A stretch of 64,000 nucleotides of DNA, from positions 942,188 through 1,006,187 of the forward strand of contig OX327691.1 in NCBI GenBank assembly GCA_946807835.1. Reading direction: 5' to 3'. The notes beneath the pieces were generated by a model, which saw only the letters and a program-made list of their open reading frames with translations, did no database searches and was not told the origin of the DNA. A program made the position numbers and the translations under genes. Positions 36,685-48,960 of this stretch are shown here, piece by piece. This DNA comes from Ailanthus altissimus. Taxonomy: Eukaryota; Streptophyta; Magnoliopsida; Sapindales; Simaroubaceae. How positions within the stretch are numbered: the first letter of the stretch is position 1; the number at the start of each line of letters is the position of its first letter.

Positions 36685-36958
36685 TTGTTTTTCTTCGATT
36701 TATCAAGTTGTGGACGTACTTGATAATTGTTTCTTTTTATAGTATTTCGTAGAATTTTATGATGTCCTTCTAGGTGAACCAGCTATTTTTTGAAGGGTAT
36801 GAGGTTATTCCTAGTTCGTATTGTCAGGGAAGCTCTCATAATTGTGCCTTTTGAGTTTGGTTCTTCCATGGAAGGTTGTGAATTATTTTCCAAGGGTGTA
36901 CCATTGCGCTTATCTCTATTGGAAAGATAGAGAATCCTTCCCCTTTTAAAGTTGGCTC

Positions 36959-39732
36959 TGGCAGGACCCAATCCTAGACCTTTTACTATAGATCTCAGAG
37001 GCCCTGCCAGGCACCCCGGCAGAAGTTCCTCAGAACCTAACTGGGTAAGCTGAGAAGTTTCGCGAGGCAAACCCCTTTTTAGTTCTTGCTATTTTGGAGA
37101 AAGTCTTGCAATATACATGAAACATCTTATTTTAAAAAAAACGGACAGAGTTTCTCTTGTTTTTCGAAAAATCCATATAAAACCTGTAAAGAAGTTTCAC
37201 TTCTATTTCAAACACTTCTCAATACTACCAATTCGGACCTCCGGTCCTTTCCAAATCAAATCCAACACAACTCAATAGTTTTGTTTAAATTACCAAATAG
37301 GCATAATCATAAAAAAAAAAATAAAAACCATCATCATAATATCGAAATCTCTTCAGGTTGATTCAAAGCATACACACAAATATACATGCCTACAACTACT
37401 ATGCAGAAAGTAAAGGGTGCTATTTAGCACATTTACATATACAAAAATAATCTTCGGATTTGGCCCACTACTCGGCAATAGGAGAATCAGTAGCTTGCGT
37501 ACCGAGACTTGCAACTGGGAAGGGGGTGTTTAGAAAACATAAAACACAAAATGAGTGAGCTAAAGGAGCTCAGTGAGTGCAATTAAGATTTTAATTAAAA
37601 TAACATTATACATAGATAGCAAAATTCTAAAGTGCATGCATAAATCATGCTTCTAAAATTGATGTAAAGTTGTAAAACAGTTTCTAATATCATATGCTAA
37701 TGAAATCTTGTCGAGCGGATTTTATCTACATCTGTGGAAAACAATATCCAGAATCTGTATAATATAATAACTGCTGTGTGCATATGAATGCATAAATGCT
37801 ATCGGTAAATCAAAAACTAGTAAAGTCCTCGCTCGGCTATTTTCTTTCTAAACTGTACCAATGGTAACCCTAAAACTCTATACTCACGCGGTGACTCAAC
37901 TAGCACCGCACACGTGAGTAGGTCACGGGGCACCTCAACTAGCAGCACCCATAGTGACATCTCAAGACATCTTACTGACTATGCAACGGAATCCTACATC
38001 GCATACATATAGTGAGACAATACCCCGTACACATAGAGTGACTCACATGACTCGACATCCCGACTTCCTAGAGTTAGTGACACACCCCCAAGACTTGCCA
38101 ATTTACACGGGATATACCGGCTAGGTCTAATACAATCCATCACTATAATCTAAGGGTACCAATGGCCTTTAAAACAAATTTAGAAATTTTAAAACTGTTT
38201 CTTAAATCGAATGTGTAAATGCATATCTATGGATACATATCAAGATCATAATCATGTTTATGCATTGAAAACTCATAAAACATACATTATTATTATGCGG
38301 AAACATAAAAAATGAAAGATAATAGAAAAAGGCAGATTTTCACTCACAACCACTCCGCGCTCAGTTTTGCTCCCGATTTTTGCTCCCGTTATCGCTCTTG
38401 GTTATCTTCACCTACGCGCCATAAAGGACATTTAGAACCAAATCGAAGGCTAGAATCTCATTTAACTACTAAACGCCCTAATCGGCACACAAAGCCCGGA
38501 TGGATACTACTTTCCGATTTTTATTTACGGAGCCATTTAATCTAATCTAACTCACCATTTGGCACCCTAAAAATTATTGAACGCCTTATAACTTGGTTGG
38601 ACATAATTGCCCATCACCTTTCCAAAATGGACAATTATGTCCCATTATCTTCATTTTTGGTTTTTCCATCAACTATATATATTCAATTTACAATATGCAC
38701 CATTTACACACAACAACTCAATCAAAACACCACTCAATCCCTAACTTCCCTAAAGTAGCAGAATTTCACCCTAGGTTCCAACACATTTCTTTTCTCAATT
38801 TCTTGTTCCAATTACAACAAAATCAAGCCAATTTCATTCTGAAGCTTTAATTACAACCAATTGAAATCTCTACATCAAACCCAAAAACCCTAATTCTTAC
38901 CTTGCCAATTTCTTCAAATTGATGATTCCTTCAAGCTCCACACTAGAATTCAACTCAATCTAAGCCAAGAATACACACAAAAATATCAATTGAAGCATTC
39001 TTGAAAGCTCACTTATCAAACTCATAAAACAATGCTTTTCTTACCTCTTTTTCTTGAATTTTCACTAATGGAGGCTTTAATTGAGCTTAGGGATTGTATG
39101 TAACCTTATTTTGGCTTGATTAAGCATGAAAAATCATGAAAAAAAACTGAAATTTCACTGTAGCAGCACCCCCTTCACCTTGCACGAATTTTGCTCTCTT
39201 TTGCTCTAAATGGTTGCTTTTTGTTCACTTGAAAATTCTACACACTTCCAACATATATATAGTTATCCATCAATTGACCATTTTGCCCTTCAACTTACTC
39301 TTACTAATTTGCCATTGTTGAAAACTAATTATGTAATTAGTTCATTTGTAACTATCTAGTTAGAATAATCCAAAGAACTAACTAGAATTTTCAACTTGGC
39401 AATCTATGAGATTTCTTCTAATTGGTCCATTCTCTAATATATTGATTATGTTTATCAACAAATTCTTGTTCCATACATCACCCTTAAATGGAAATTCATA
39501 TAGTAAATTAGAATTTCCTTTTCCAAGCCAATGGAGAAAAATTCCAAAAATATTCTTGGGTCGTTCGGCGCTCCGATCAAGTGTGAAATTACCAAATTAG
39601 GTCTAATATCTCTCATGCGCACTATAAAGGAAATATTTCTAGTAGGGTTAAAATCAAGTAACCCTACGGTGTCCTATTTGCTCTATACCGAAATCTAGGT
39701 GCCAATACTACTAATAGGGATTGGATATTACA
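36959..39732 (-). mobile_element. Solo LTR, Tekay-like family, copy C
   Basis: A 2774-bp LTR in minus orientation runs from TGGCAGGACCC (left) to GGATATTACA (right). Flanking 5-mers are GGCTC (36954-36958) and GGCTA (39733-39737), a target duplication with one mismatch. No internal sequence is attached. It separates the nad4-bearing DNA from the tandem-repeat tract at 39733-40246. Confidence 0.85.
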
Positions 39733-40246
39733 GGCTACTTCCACGGTGGAGGCCATAAGCCTGTTTCAAGAAATTGTGGATGCTTCCGAGGTAAAGAAAT
39801 TTAGGCATGCGTGAGGAAGTTTAGTTGCTTTCCATATTAAGGGTGTTGGAACCCGTGTAAGGAAGTTTTGGGTGTTCCAGATAGGGGCATAAAAGGGATT
39901 ATGTAAGTTTAGTTGCTTCTAAGTTAAGGGTGTTGGAACCTATATAAGGAAGTCTTGGGTGTTTCTAGATAATGGCGTTTAGGGCATGTGTAAGAAAGGC
40001 TTTTAGATGTGAGTTGTGGGGATTACTTTTAACCGTTCCTCATAATGGTGATGGAGGATTACTTTTTGCCATCCACTATTTTAATAACGACACCAAACTA
40101 TGTAAAGGGGTGATAGGACATTACATGTGGATTTAGGGGGATCATTTTTTTTTGTCCATCTCTCTAGAATGAAAGTGGAGGATTAGTTTTAGTCATCTCT
40201 TCTCCTAGTAATGACATCAAATCGTGTAAAGGGGTAATAGGACCTT
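39733..40246. repeat. Tandem-repeat tract, left part (target of the Athila insertion)
   Basis: Two repeat types are seen. At 39800-40000 a ~100-bp unit recurs (TTAGTTGCTT..TTAAGGGTGTTGGAACC..AAGGAAGT). From about 40015 a ~120-bp unit recurs (TGTAAAGGGGTGATAGGAC..GGATTTAGGGGGATC..CCATCTC..GTGGAGGATTA..). The second type continues across the Athila element at 56722-56940. Such arrays between pol and the 3' LTR are known for Tat/Ogre elements. Confidence 0.75.
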
Positions 40247-41807
40247 TGTTATGCTCAAAATATAATGCGGCTATCATAGTATAGATTGAGGTGTCGATCC
40301 CACGAGGAAACTCTTGGCAAAATAGGTTGGTAAAGTAAAATATTAAAGCAGTAGCAAAGAATAAAATTAATTGATTTAAGTGGATGAGATAGAATTGTCT
40401 ATGATTTGAAGGAAATGTCTTATGATAATTCAAACAAGGCTTCGAGAATCACAATTATGCTTTATAAATCTATTGTACATTTTGATTCAGTGTTTATAAC
40501 TCAATTGATAGTTTTACATCTAAACAATCAATCAGAAGATATGTAAAATATAGCACATTTAATAACACATGCATTTGATATTACTAAACTCTTTTGCAAA
40601 TATTAACACAAATCATGTTTATTTATACAAGTTATCTAAGATCGACAATATATCATTTTGACAATATTGCAGTAAAAGATCAACTTGAATATAAAACATT
40701 TATTGCCCTTACATGTTATCTAAGATCGACAATATATCAATTTGACAATATTGCAGTAAAAGATTAACATATAAAACAATGTAACCAATAACAATTATAA
40801 TTCAACAAGAATCACATAAGAAAATCATGATTGAACATATATGAGACATGAGAATTATAACCTCTGGATTATAGAAAATAAAATAGATAAGAGTTTAAGC
40901 AAAACTAAACTTACAAACATTTGTAGCTCTTGACAACGAATCAAAGCATAGAAATAGATTTATTACATATAAAAGTTCATCTCTTAGTCTTGCCAAGAAC
41001 TCTAGCCTAGATTATAATGCATGCTAATGAGAAGAAAATAAGAGAGAATTATCTAATGTTGAAAAAATTTTAAGAGTGTCCTTATATAGGCAATGAATGA
41101 AAATATGTTAAGTGTGACATCAATCTTTAATAATTTAGGCCAACAAATCGTTCACCCACTTGTAGCATTTTTTTGATAATGTAAATGGCTGATATAGCCT
41201 TTTTAGTTGACATAAAAGTTGTATAATTTTGTTTCTTCCTTCCATAGGCACCAGTTCATGTAAATTGGATGAGTATCAAATAAAATATGAGCAAAATTTC
41301 AATGATACATCAGATTTCGGCCAACAACCCTTTTACCCACTAGTAACACAATTTAGTCTATGATAACGGCTAAATTGGACTTTACCATCAACATAAGAGT
41401 TGTTGATAGTTAAGTCAGTACTTTAAAACTTTAAGAATTATACAAATTGGGCACATATTTTGTGAGATACGGTCCAAATAAGTGAGTTGGGTCAAAACGA
41501 GCGAAAGTTGTAGCCCGATTCTATTGTATCTTAATTTTTGGTCCATAACATGTTAGATTTGACTTTTCGACTGTTCTTCAAGTTTATGTAAGATTGAGTC
41601 ATGTTACTCAAGGTTCAAGAATGTAGTCATTTTTATTTCTAAATTGAGAGTTATGTCTATTTTATCTAAACCTGTGCAAATAACATTCATTAATCACAAT
41701 TTAAGGAGAACACTTTATTTCAAGCTAAAAATACAAAAATGCTAAAATTAGTGACATTAAATGGTGATTGAATCTCTTAATAGATATGCAGTTTCATGTG
41801 TTCATCA
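40247..41807 (-). mobile_element. 3' LTR of the Athila-like element
   Basis: 1561 bp. On the minus strand it reads TGATGAACACATGAAACTGC...TTGAGCATAACA. It pairs with the LTR at 55181-56721. Confidence 0.93.
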
Positions 41808-41822
41808 TAGCCCCCAACCATC
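41808..41822 (-). other. Polypurine tract of the Athila-like element
   Basis: The minus strand reads GATGGTTGGGGGCTA directly before the LTR start TGATGAAC, the expected plus-strand primer site. Confidence 0.8.
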
Positions 41823-43174
41823 TTATTGCTAGTTTCTAGCAATTCAAGCGTAAATAGAATATGTAAAACTACCTAAGCATTTCAAACAAAAAGTTAGTTC
41901 AAGATCACTGTTCCTATTATGGTTTTTTCAATTATTACTTTAAAAAATTGTGTATGTGTGAACTAAGCTGTAACCATCTTACCACAAACCACAACAGATA
42001 TAGTCTTGAGAATTTCTCAAAGTAAAAGCCTCAACTCCATATCCTCACAAATGCATGACTGTTTAAAAATTAGGATTTCTCTCGTGGAGTTGGAAAATAG
42101 TTAAGTACTAAAAAAAAAGTTAATTTTAAGGACAGACATATAAACTAACATTGATCTAAAGATAGAAAAATAAGTCGTGTAGAAATCAATCATTCTTGAC
42201 ATATGCCAGCTTTAGAACTTCAATTGGCTTGTGAGAATAATACAAATATAACTTGGTGAGAAAATTGCTTTACAAAATATTTGTCTTCTAAAATTGAATG
42301 AAGACTTTATTAAACTAAATTGATTCTTCTTTTTGTTTTCTATTGTTTTTGGTATTTTGCTTTCTTCTTTATTTTCTTATTATTTTTTTAAATTTTTTGA
42401 AGAATACAAGGAAGCATTACAAAAGTTTCTTACCAAAATATTTTATATACAAATGCAACCGACTTATTCCTTAATTCAAATAATATCAATCTAAACAAAA
42501 GTAACCAGTTCAAAGGATCAATGAAGATTCATAAGTTGTTTTCTCAACCTTTCCACTTTCTCACAAAAGATATGTGAGATTAGAAAAATATATACTTAAA
42601 CATGGGAATTCTCTTGGCTATATAAATTGAATCATCCATCTTACGATAAGGCTTAGTATTATGCTTAAAAATATTTTGAAAGTTATTCTTTAGTAACCTA
42701 AATTGAAACAGTGACTCAACCTAAACAATTTTAAAATCATACATAGGTAGAAAAGTAAATTCCTTTATATAAGAATTACCAAGACTACAAGCAATAAATA
42801 ACAATACATGAAATATAAAACAAAACAACAAAAAAGTTAGTTAAAATACATTTCAAAAGTTAGAAATAAAACTCCTTACTCTGCCATTCTAATTTGACCT
42901 AAAATGCATCTCAAGAGTTCAAGAATGAATTCTTTACTCTGCCATTTTAATCAAATGTCGGAACCTATTATCTCTTTTTTAAATTTTGTTTTGGAATAAA
43001 AAATACAACTTATATCTACTATTCTCCCCCTAAACTAGATGAAACATTATCCTCAATGTTTAAATAAAAAGAGATAAAGTATAGGAGACATTACTTGAAA
43101 CACTAGTTATTCAAAAGAAACAAACTTGAGAGATACTTAAACAAATATAACCTAAAATGATGATGAAGAAAAAT
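41823..43174 (-). other. Non-coding spacer between LOG copy and 3' LTR
   Basis: AT-rich text inside the Athila element with no supported domain or repeat. Confidence 0.5.
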
Positions 43175-43822
43175 TTATAAACGAAATGTCAGATCCAATT
43201 TTTGCTTGTTAAGGCCCACTGACCAATCGATCTGAATTATTGCCGGGTCAGGTTAGTAGGTAATTGCCTGTAATTTTTCAATCAATTCATCCGCATCAGT
43301 AGCAGAAACGAGGATCTGTCGTGCCAATTGTGAAATAAAATTTTGTTACACAGCTTGATTAATAAAACAAAGTAAGCAATCAAAATAGTTATTAACATTC
43401 AACAAACCTATGGGTTTTTGGTGGATATTTAGCTAGGTCCAAGAGACAATTTGAAAACTTTCATCCAAGGTACCAAAATCACCTGGTAAAGCAATAAAAG
43501 TATATGCATAGTAAAGCATTCTAGCTATACGTTTATGCATAGATGAGACTCGTAATTCTTCTCCTATTTTTTTTTCAATCGGATTTTTCATAGCTAAAGT
43601 TGTAGGAATAATACCTAAAACTTGACTTCCTCCTAAATGTATAGCTGTTGACACACACCCCATTAACCCAAGGTTGCCTCCTCAATAAATCAACTGAATT
43701 TTTCTTGCAGGTAATGCTTTTCTTAGATTGTTTACTGCTTCTACAACCATTTTATTTCCCCCAGGACTAGATCCACAAAATACACATAAATTTCGGAATT
43801 GTTGAACTGAAGTTTCCTTCAT
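43175..43822 (-). pseudogene. LOG: LONELY GUY-like cytokinin riboside 5'-monophosphate phosphoribohydrolase, intronless retrocopy
   Basis: One uninterrupted frame of 216 codons, the length of a whole plant LOG protein, runs from an ATG (MKETSVQQFRNLCVFCGSS) to a TAA (KLDLTFRL). LOG landmarks appear in order: CVFCGSS; GGNLGLMG (family GGGSxGLMG); VLGIIP; MHKRIARM; FIALPGDFGTLDE (family PGGxGTxxE, here with Asp for the second Gly); HQKPIGLLNVNNYFDCLL; ISQLARQILVSA. Four in-frame stops occur, after QLIY, VSWT, NQAV and AITY. The one after VSWT (family WAQLG) is best explained by CAG to TAG. There are no frameshifts. Plant LOG genes have several introns; none is present here, so the copy passed through RNA. 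It lies in sense with the Athila element, between integrase and 3' LTR. In living plants LOG releases active cytokinin bases from their nucleotides; this copy cannot. Confidence 0.88.
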
Positions 43823-44099
43823 ATCTACACTCACCTTTATTTCAATATATGAAAATGAAGAAAATGAGGTGCTGTATTTATAGAGTACCAAATGATAACA
43901 ATGATTGTGATAACCTGACAGTTTGTCAGAAGAGAGTTAAAAGTAAAACACAAATATTTAAACATAATGACCCACATGCATTATTTAACGAAAAGATTTG
44001 AATTTAAGGCCTTTACATGAGTAGCCGTATTTATAAAATAAAATAAAAATTTGAATTTAAAGCACATGTATTTACAAGTAGTTATGATTGTGACTCACA

Positions 44100-44433
44100 T
44101 CTTCCTCAAGTTTTACATCCAGTAATGGCTTAAACACCCTCTATGGGTCGGGGATAGGCTTCCTATCCAATTTTTTTATAAATTGGCAAACAGGGTCTTT
44201 TAGAGTCAGATTTCCGAGACTATACTGTTGATGTTCATTTTTGAATCTGTTCTATAAATTGATAAGTTCACATTGCACAAGCCTACAGGGATGCGTCTTA
44301 AGAGTCAATAGGATATCATCCAAAGACTCCTTACTCAGTCCATCCTTAATGAACTGAATTTTGTCTTCTTAATTTCTAGATGCAAATCCTAAAGAGCGAC
44401 ACCTTCGGTTATAATTTCATCGAGCACATTTAT
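44100..44433 (-). pseudogene. Unrecognised coding relic, part 2 (downstream of nested LTR D)
   Basis: The minus strand gives one nearly open frame: LGFASRN, a stop, then EDKIQFIKDGLSKESLDDIL, LTLKTHPCRLVQCELIN, LGNLTLKDPVCQFIKKLDRK. It has few stops and protein-like composition. It continues the relic at 47184-47486 once the solo LTR and one TTTAT copy are removed. I do not recognise the family. It may be a second captured host gene or a diverged env-like region. Confidence 0.45.
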
Positions 44434-47183
44434 TGACAAGACCCACCCAGAGACCCTCTACTGTAGGTCCTAATGTCCTTGTCGGGCACCTCGACGAAAA
44501 ATTCATCAGAATTTAACTAGGTAAGTTGAGAAATTCCGCGAGGTGAACCCTTGTTTAGTTCTTGCTATTACTGAGAAAATCTTGTAATATACATAAAAAT
44601 GACATCTTAATTTTTAAAAGAAAAATGGGTGGAGTTTCCCATGTAAATCCATATAAAACCTGCAAAGAAATTTTACTTCTATTTCAAACACTTCTTAATA
44701 CTACCAATTCGGATCTTCAGCCTTTTCCAAATCAAATCCAACACAACTCAATAGTTTCATTTAAATCACAAAATGAGCATACTCATAAAAAAGTAAAAAC
44801 GATCATCATAATATCGAAATATCTTATTGTTGGTTCAAAATATATATACAAATATACATGCCTACAACTACTATGTAGAAAGCAAAGGGTGCTATTTAGT
44901 TCATTTACATATACAAAAATGATCTTCTGATTTGGTCCACTACTCAGTAATAGGAGAATCAGTAGCTTGCGTACCTAGACCTACACCTGGGAAGGGGGTT
45001 TAGAAAACATAAAATACAAAACGAGTGAGCTAAAGGAGCTCAGTGAGTGCAATTAAGATTTCAAATAAAATAACATTATGCATAGATAGTAAATTCTAAA
45101 GTACATGCATAAATTATGCTTCTAAAACTGATGTAAAGCTGTAAAACGGTTTCTAACATCATATGCTGATGAAATCTTGCCGAGCGGGTTTTATCTACAT
45201 CTTTGGAAAATAATATCCAAAATCTATATAACACAATAACTGCCATGTGCATATAAATACATAAAATGCTATCGGTAGTTAAAAAACTAATAAAGTCCCC
45301 GCTCGGCCATTTTCTTTCTAAACTGTTCCAATGGTAACCCTAAAGCTCTATACTACTCAACAAGCACCACACACGTGAGTAGGTCATGGGGCACCTCAAC
45401 CAGCAGCACCCACAGTGACATCTCAAGATATCTCAATGGCTATGGAACGGAATCCTACATTGCATACATACAGCGAGACAATACCCCATACACATAGAGA
45501 GACTCACATGACTCAACACCCCGACTTGCCGAAGTTAGTGACACACCCCCCATAACCTGCCCATGTGCACGGGATATACCGGCTGGGTCTAATACAATCA
45601 CCACCACTATAATCTGAGGGTACCAATGGCCTTTAAAACGGATGCAGTAATTTAATAGTGTTTCTTAAACCGAACATGTAAAAGCATATCTATGGATATA
45701 TATATCAAGATCATAAATGCATTGAAAGTTTATAAAATGTACATTTTCATTATGCGGAAACATAATAAATGAAAGATAAAAGAAATGACAGATTTTCACT
45801 CACCACTCCGAGCTCAATTTCACTCCGAATTTCTGTGCTTGTTACCGCTCTCAGTTTTCTTCACTTACTCGCCATAAATGACATTTAGAACCAAATCGAA
45901 TGCTAGACTCCCATTTAACTACTAAACGCCGTAATCGACATATAAAGCTCAGATGGATACTACTTTCTAATTTTCATTTACGAAGTCATTTAATCTAATC
46001 TAACTCATCATCCGGCGCCCTAAAAATTATTAAACGCCTTATAACTTGGCTGGACATAATTGCCCTTCACCTTTTCAAAATAGACAATTATGTCACATTT
46101 TCTTCATTTTTGGTTTTTCCATCAACCATATACATTTAATATACATAAGGCACCAGTTACACATAATAACTCAATCAAAACACCACTCAATCTCTAACTT
46201 CCCTAAAGTGGCAAAATTTCGCCCTAGGTTCCAACACATTTGTTCCTCAATTTCTTGTTCCAATTACATCAAAACCAAGCCAATTTCATTCTAAAGCCCT
46301 AATTATAACCAATTGAAATCTCTACATCAAAATCACCAAAAACCCTAATTCTTACCTTGCCAATTTCTTCAAATTGATGACTCCTTCCAGCTGCACACTA
46401 GAATTCAACTCAATCTAAGCCAAGAATACACACAAGAATATCAATTGAAGCATTCTTGAAAGTTCACTTATAAATCTCACAAAACAATATTTTTCTTACC
46501 TCTTTTTCTTGAATTTTCACTAATAGAGGCTTTAATTGAGCTTATGAACTGATATGTGACCTTATTGTAGCTTGATTACACATGAAAAATCATGAAAAAA
46601 AAACCTTGAAAGGTTACTGTAGCAGCACCACTCTTCTAGCTCGAATTTGTTCCAAGTGTTTGCTTTTTGATCATTGAAAATTTCTACACACTTCTACCAT
46701 ATATATAGTTATCCATCAATTAACTATTTTGCCCCTCAACTTACTCTAAATTACTAATTTGCCATTAGTTGGAAACTAAGTATGTAACTAGTTCCTTTGT
46801 AACTATCTATTTAGAATAGTCCAAGAAACTAACTAGAATTCCCAACTTGGCAATCCATGAGATTGTTTCTAAATGGTCCATTCTCTAATATATGGATTAT
46901 GTTTCTCAATAAGGGCTTGTTCCATATATAACCCTTAAATGGAAATTCATGTAGTAAATTAGAATTTTCTTTTCCAAGCCAATAGAGAAAAATTTCAAAA
47001 ATATTCTAGGGTCGTTCGACGCTCCGATCGAGTGTGAAATTATCAAATTAGGTATAATATCTCTCACACGCACCATAAAAAAAATATTTTTAATAGGGTT
47101 AAAATCGGGTAACCTTACGGTGTCTTCATTACTCAATACCGAAATCTAAACACCAATACTACTAATAGGGATTGAATATTACA
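44434..47183 (-). mobile_element. Solo LTR, Tekay-like family, copy D, nested in the Athila element
   Basis: A 2750-bp LTR in minus orientation runs from TGACAAGACCC (left) to GAATATTACA (right). It is flanked by identical TTTAT (44429-44433 and 47184-47188). No internal domains. It is younger than the Athila element, whose host-like segment it splits. Confidence 0.93.
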
Positions 47184-47486
47184 TTTATGATAGACTTGTA
47201 ACCTCTTTGATTGTCGCCTTTTGACATAAGAGCTTCTTCCAAGACCAGACATAAAAGAAACAAAATCATTTGCAAACTCACCAGATAATTGAACCTTGGC
47301 TTCAATTAACCAACGGATATCCACAACTGTATTACTCAACATTAATAGTCTTAGTATTTCAAACCGTGCTTTGTAAATCTTAATTAGAGCATTTTGAGGC
47401 AATGAAGGAAAACATTTTTTAAGGTTGGCAAGAATGTGATCCATTTTGAAAAAAGAAGAGAGATGAATGCATCGTGTGAGAAACAA
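47184..47486 (-). pseudogene. Unrecognised coding relic, part 1 (upstream of nested LTR D)
   Basis: An open minus-strand frame reads MDHILANLKKCFPSLPQNAL, IKIYKARFEILRLLMLSNTV, VDIRWLIEAKVQLSGEFAND and FVSFMSGLGRSSYVKRRQSK, ending at the LTR junction (QVYHK). Residues after the junction belong to the LTR and are not part of the protein. It is Leu/Lys-rich and helical-looking. It lies about 200 bp downstream of the integrase C-terminus, in sense with the element. No family recognised. Confidence 0.45.
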
Positions 47487-47639
47487 TTTTTAGGGAATTA
47501 AGAAACCGACTTTAATAGTCACGGAGTACCGTATCCGCCACTTGACTAGGAAATAAAATCACACTGAAGAAAAAAAAAAAGTAAAATAAAATGTGAAAGA
47601 AAATAAAAGCAAAAATAAAAAGTCAAAAGATAAAATATA

Positions 47640-48960
47640 GACAAAATATAAAATATGGTACAGGTAAATTGAACCTGAGCAAGCATGATAGATAGGATCT
47701 AGAAGAGGGATCTCGTCTAGGAACATAGAGTGGTCTACCTTGTTCACATAACTTTTCAGCTGCTGTCCATTCACTTTAAAAGTTCGCCTATCAGTGGGGT
47801 CCTCGATTTTGACAGCACTATTAGAAAAAATGTGCCTTACCATAAATTGACCAGTCCATAGATATCTTAACTTTTCAGGGTGTAAATGCAATCGAGAATT
47901 ATAAAGATAAACCCGTTGATTTGGCTCGAAGTGTTTCTTTGAGATCTATTTGTCATGAGCTGCTTTCATTTTAGCTTTGTAAATTTTGGAGTTGTCATAT
48001 GCGTCATTTCGTGGCTCTTCCATTTCTGACAATTGTAACTTTCTCTAGAGACCTGCAGCACTCAAAAAAAAGTTAAGGGATTTGACAGCCCAATAAAATT
48101 TATGCTCTAGCCTAACAGGTAAATGAAAAGCTTTTCCATAAATAAGCTGGTATGGAGACATTTCTAAAATGGTTTTGTATGCAGTGCGATATGCCCATAA
48201 TGCATCAGCAAAGTGTAAAGACCAATCTTTGCGATTCGGGTTAACCGTCTTTTTCAAAATTTGTTTAACTTCTCGATTTGTTAGCTCGGCTTGTCCATTT
48301 ATCTGTGGATGATATGCAGTGGAGACTTTGTGAAGAAAACCATACCTGCACATCAAAGTTTCAAAAGAACAATTATAAAAATGTGTTCCTTGGTCACTAA
48401 TGATGACTCGTGGCGTATTGTACTAAGATAATACATTTTTTTAAATTTTTTTTACCACAATTGTATTATCATTAGTACAACAAGCTACATCCTTCACCCA
48501 TTTTGGTACATAGTCAACAGTTAGAAGGATGTAAAGGTAGCCAAAAGATGAGGGAAAAGGACCCATAAAATCGATACTCCAACAATCAAATATCTCAATA
48601 ACAAGAATAGGGTTAAGAGGCATCATATGTCTTCGAGATAAAGCACCTAACTTTTGACATCTTTCACAAGAACGACAAAAATTATTAGTGTCTTTGAAAA
48701 AGTGGGCTAGTAAAGACCTCACTGTAAAATTTTTACAACTGTCTTCTTTATAGAAAAATGACCACCACAACTAACACTATGACAAAAATTTAAGACACTA
48801 GAAACTTCACTTTCAGGAATGCAACGTCTCATAATTTGGGTAGGACAGTATTTGGAAAGATATGGATTGTCTTAATAAAAATTACTTACCTTAACTAAGA
48901 ATTTACGCTAATCTTGTGGACTCCAGTTAGATGGGAGTTCACCATAAACTAAATAATTTA
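47640..48960 (-). pseudogene. Athila-like integrase (decayed)
   Basis: On the minus strand the zinc-binding part shows CRSCERCQKLG near 48660. The core shows WSIDFMGPFPSSFGYLYIL, then ISDQGTHFY near 48390, then [20 protein letters not shown] near 48290, so all three catalytic acidic residues (D, D, E) are still present. The C-terminal part includes WTGQFMVRHIFSNSAVKIED and PTDRRTFKVNGQQLKSYV. At least one stop (before [10 protein letters not shown]) and frameshifts break it. The wording matches the Athila lineage. Confidence 0.88.

Noticed and set aside
36783..37070. 95-residue minus-strand ORF
   Set aside because: It straddles the junction between the solo LTR and the organelle-like DNA, so it is a chimera of unrelated sequences.
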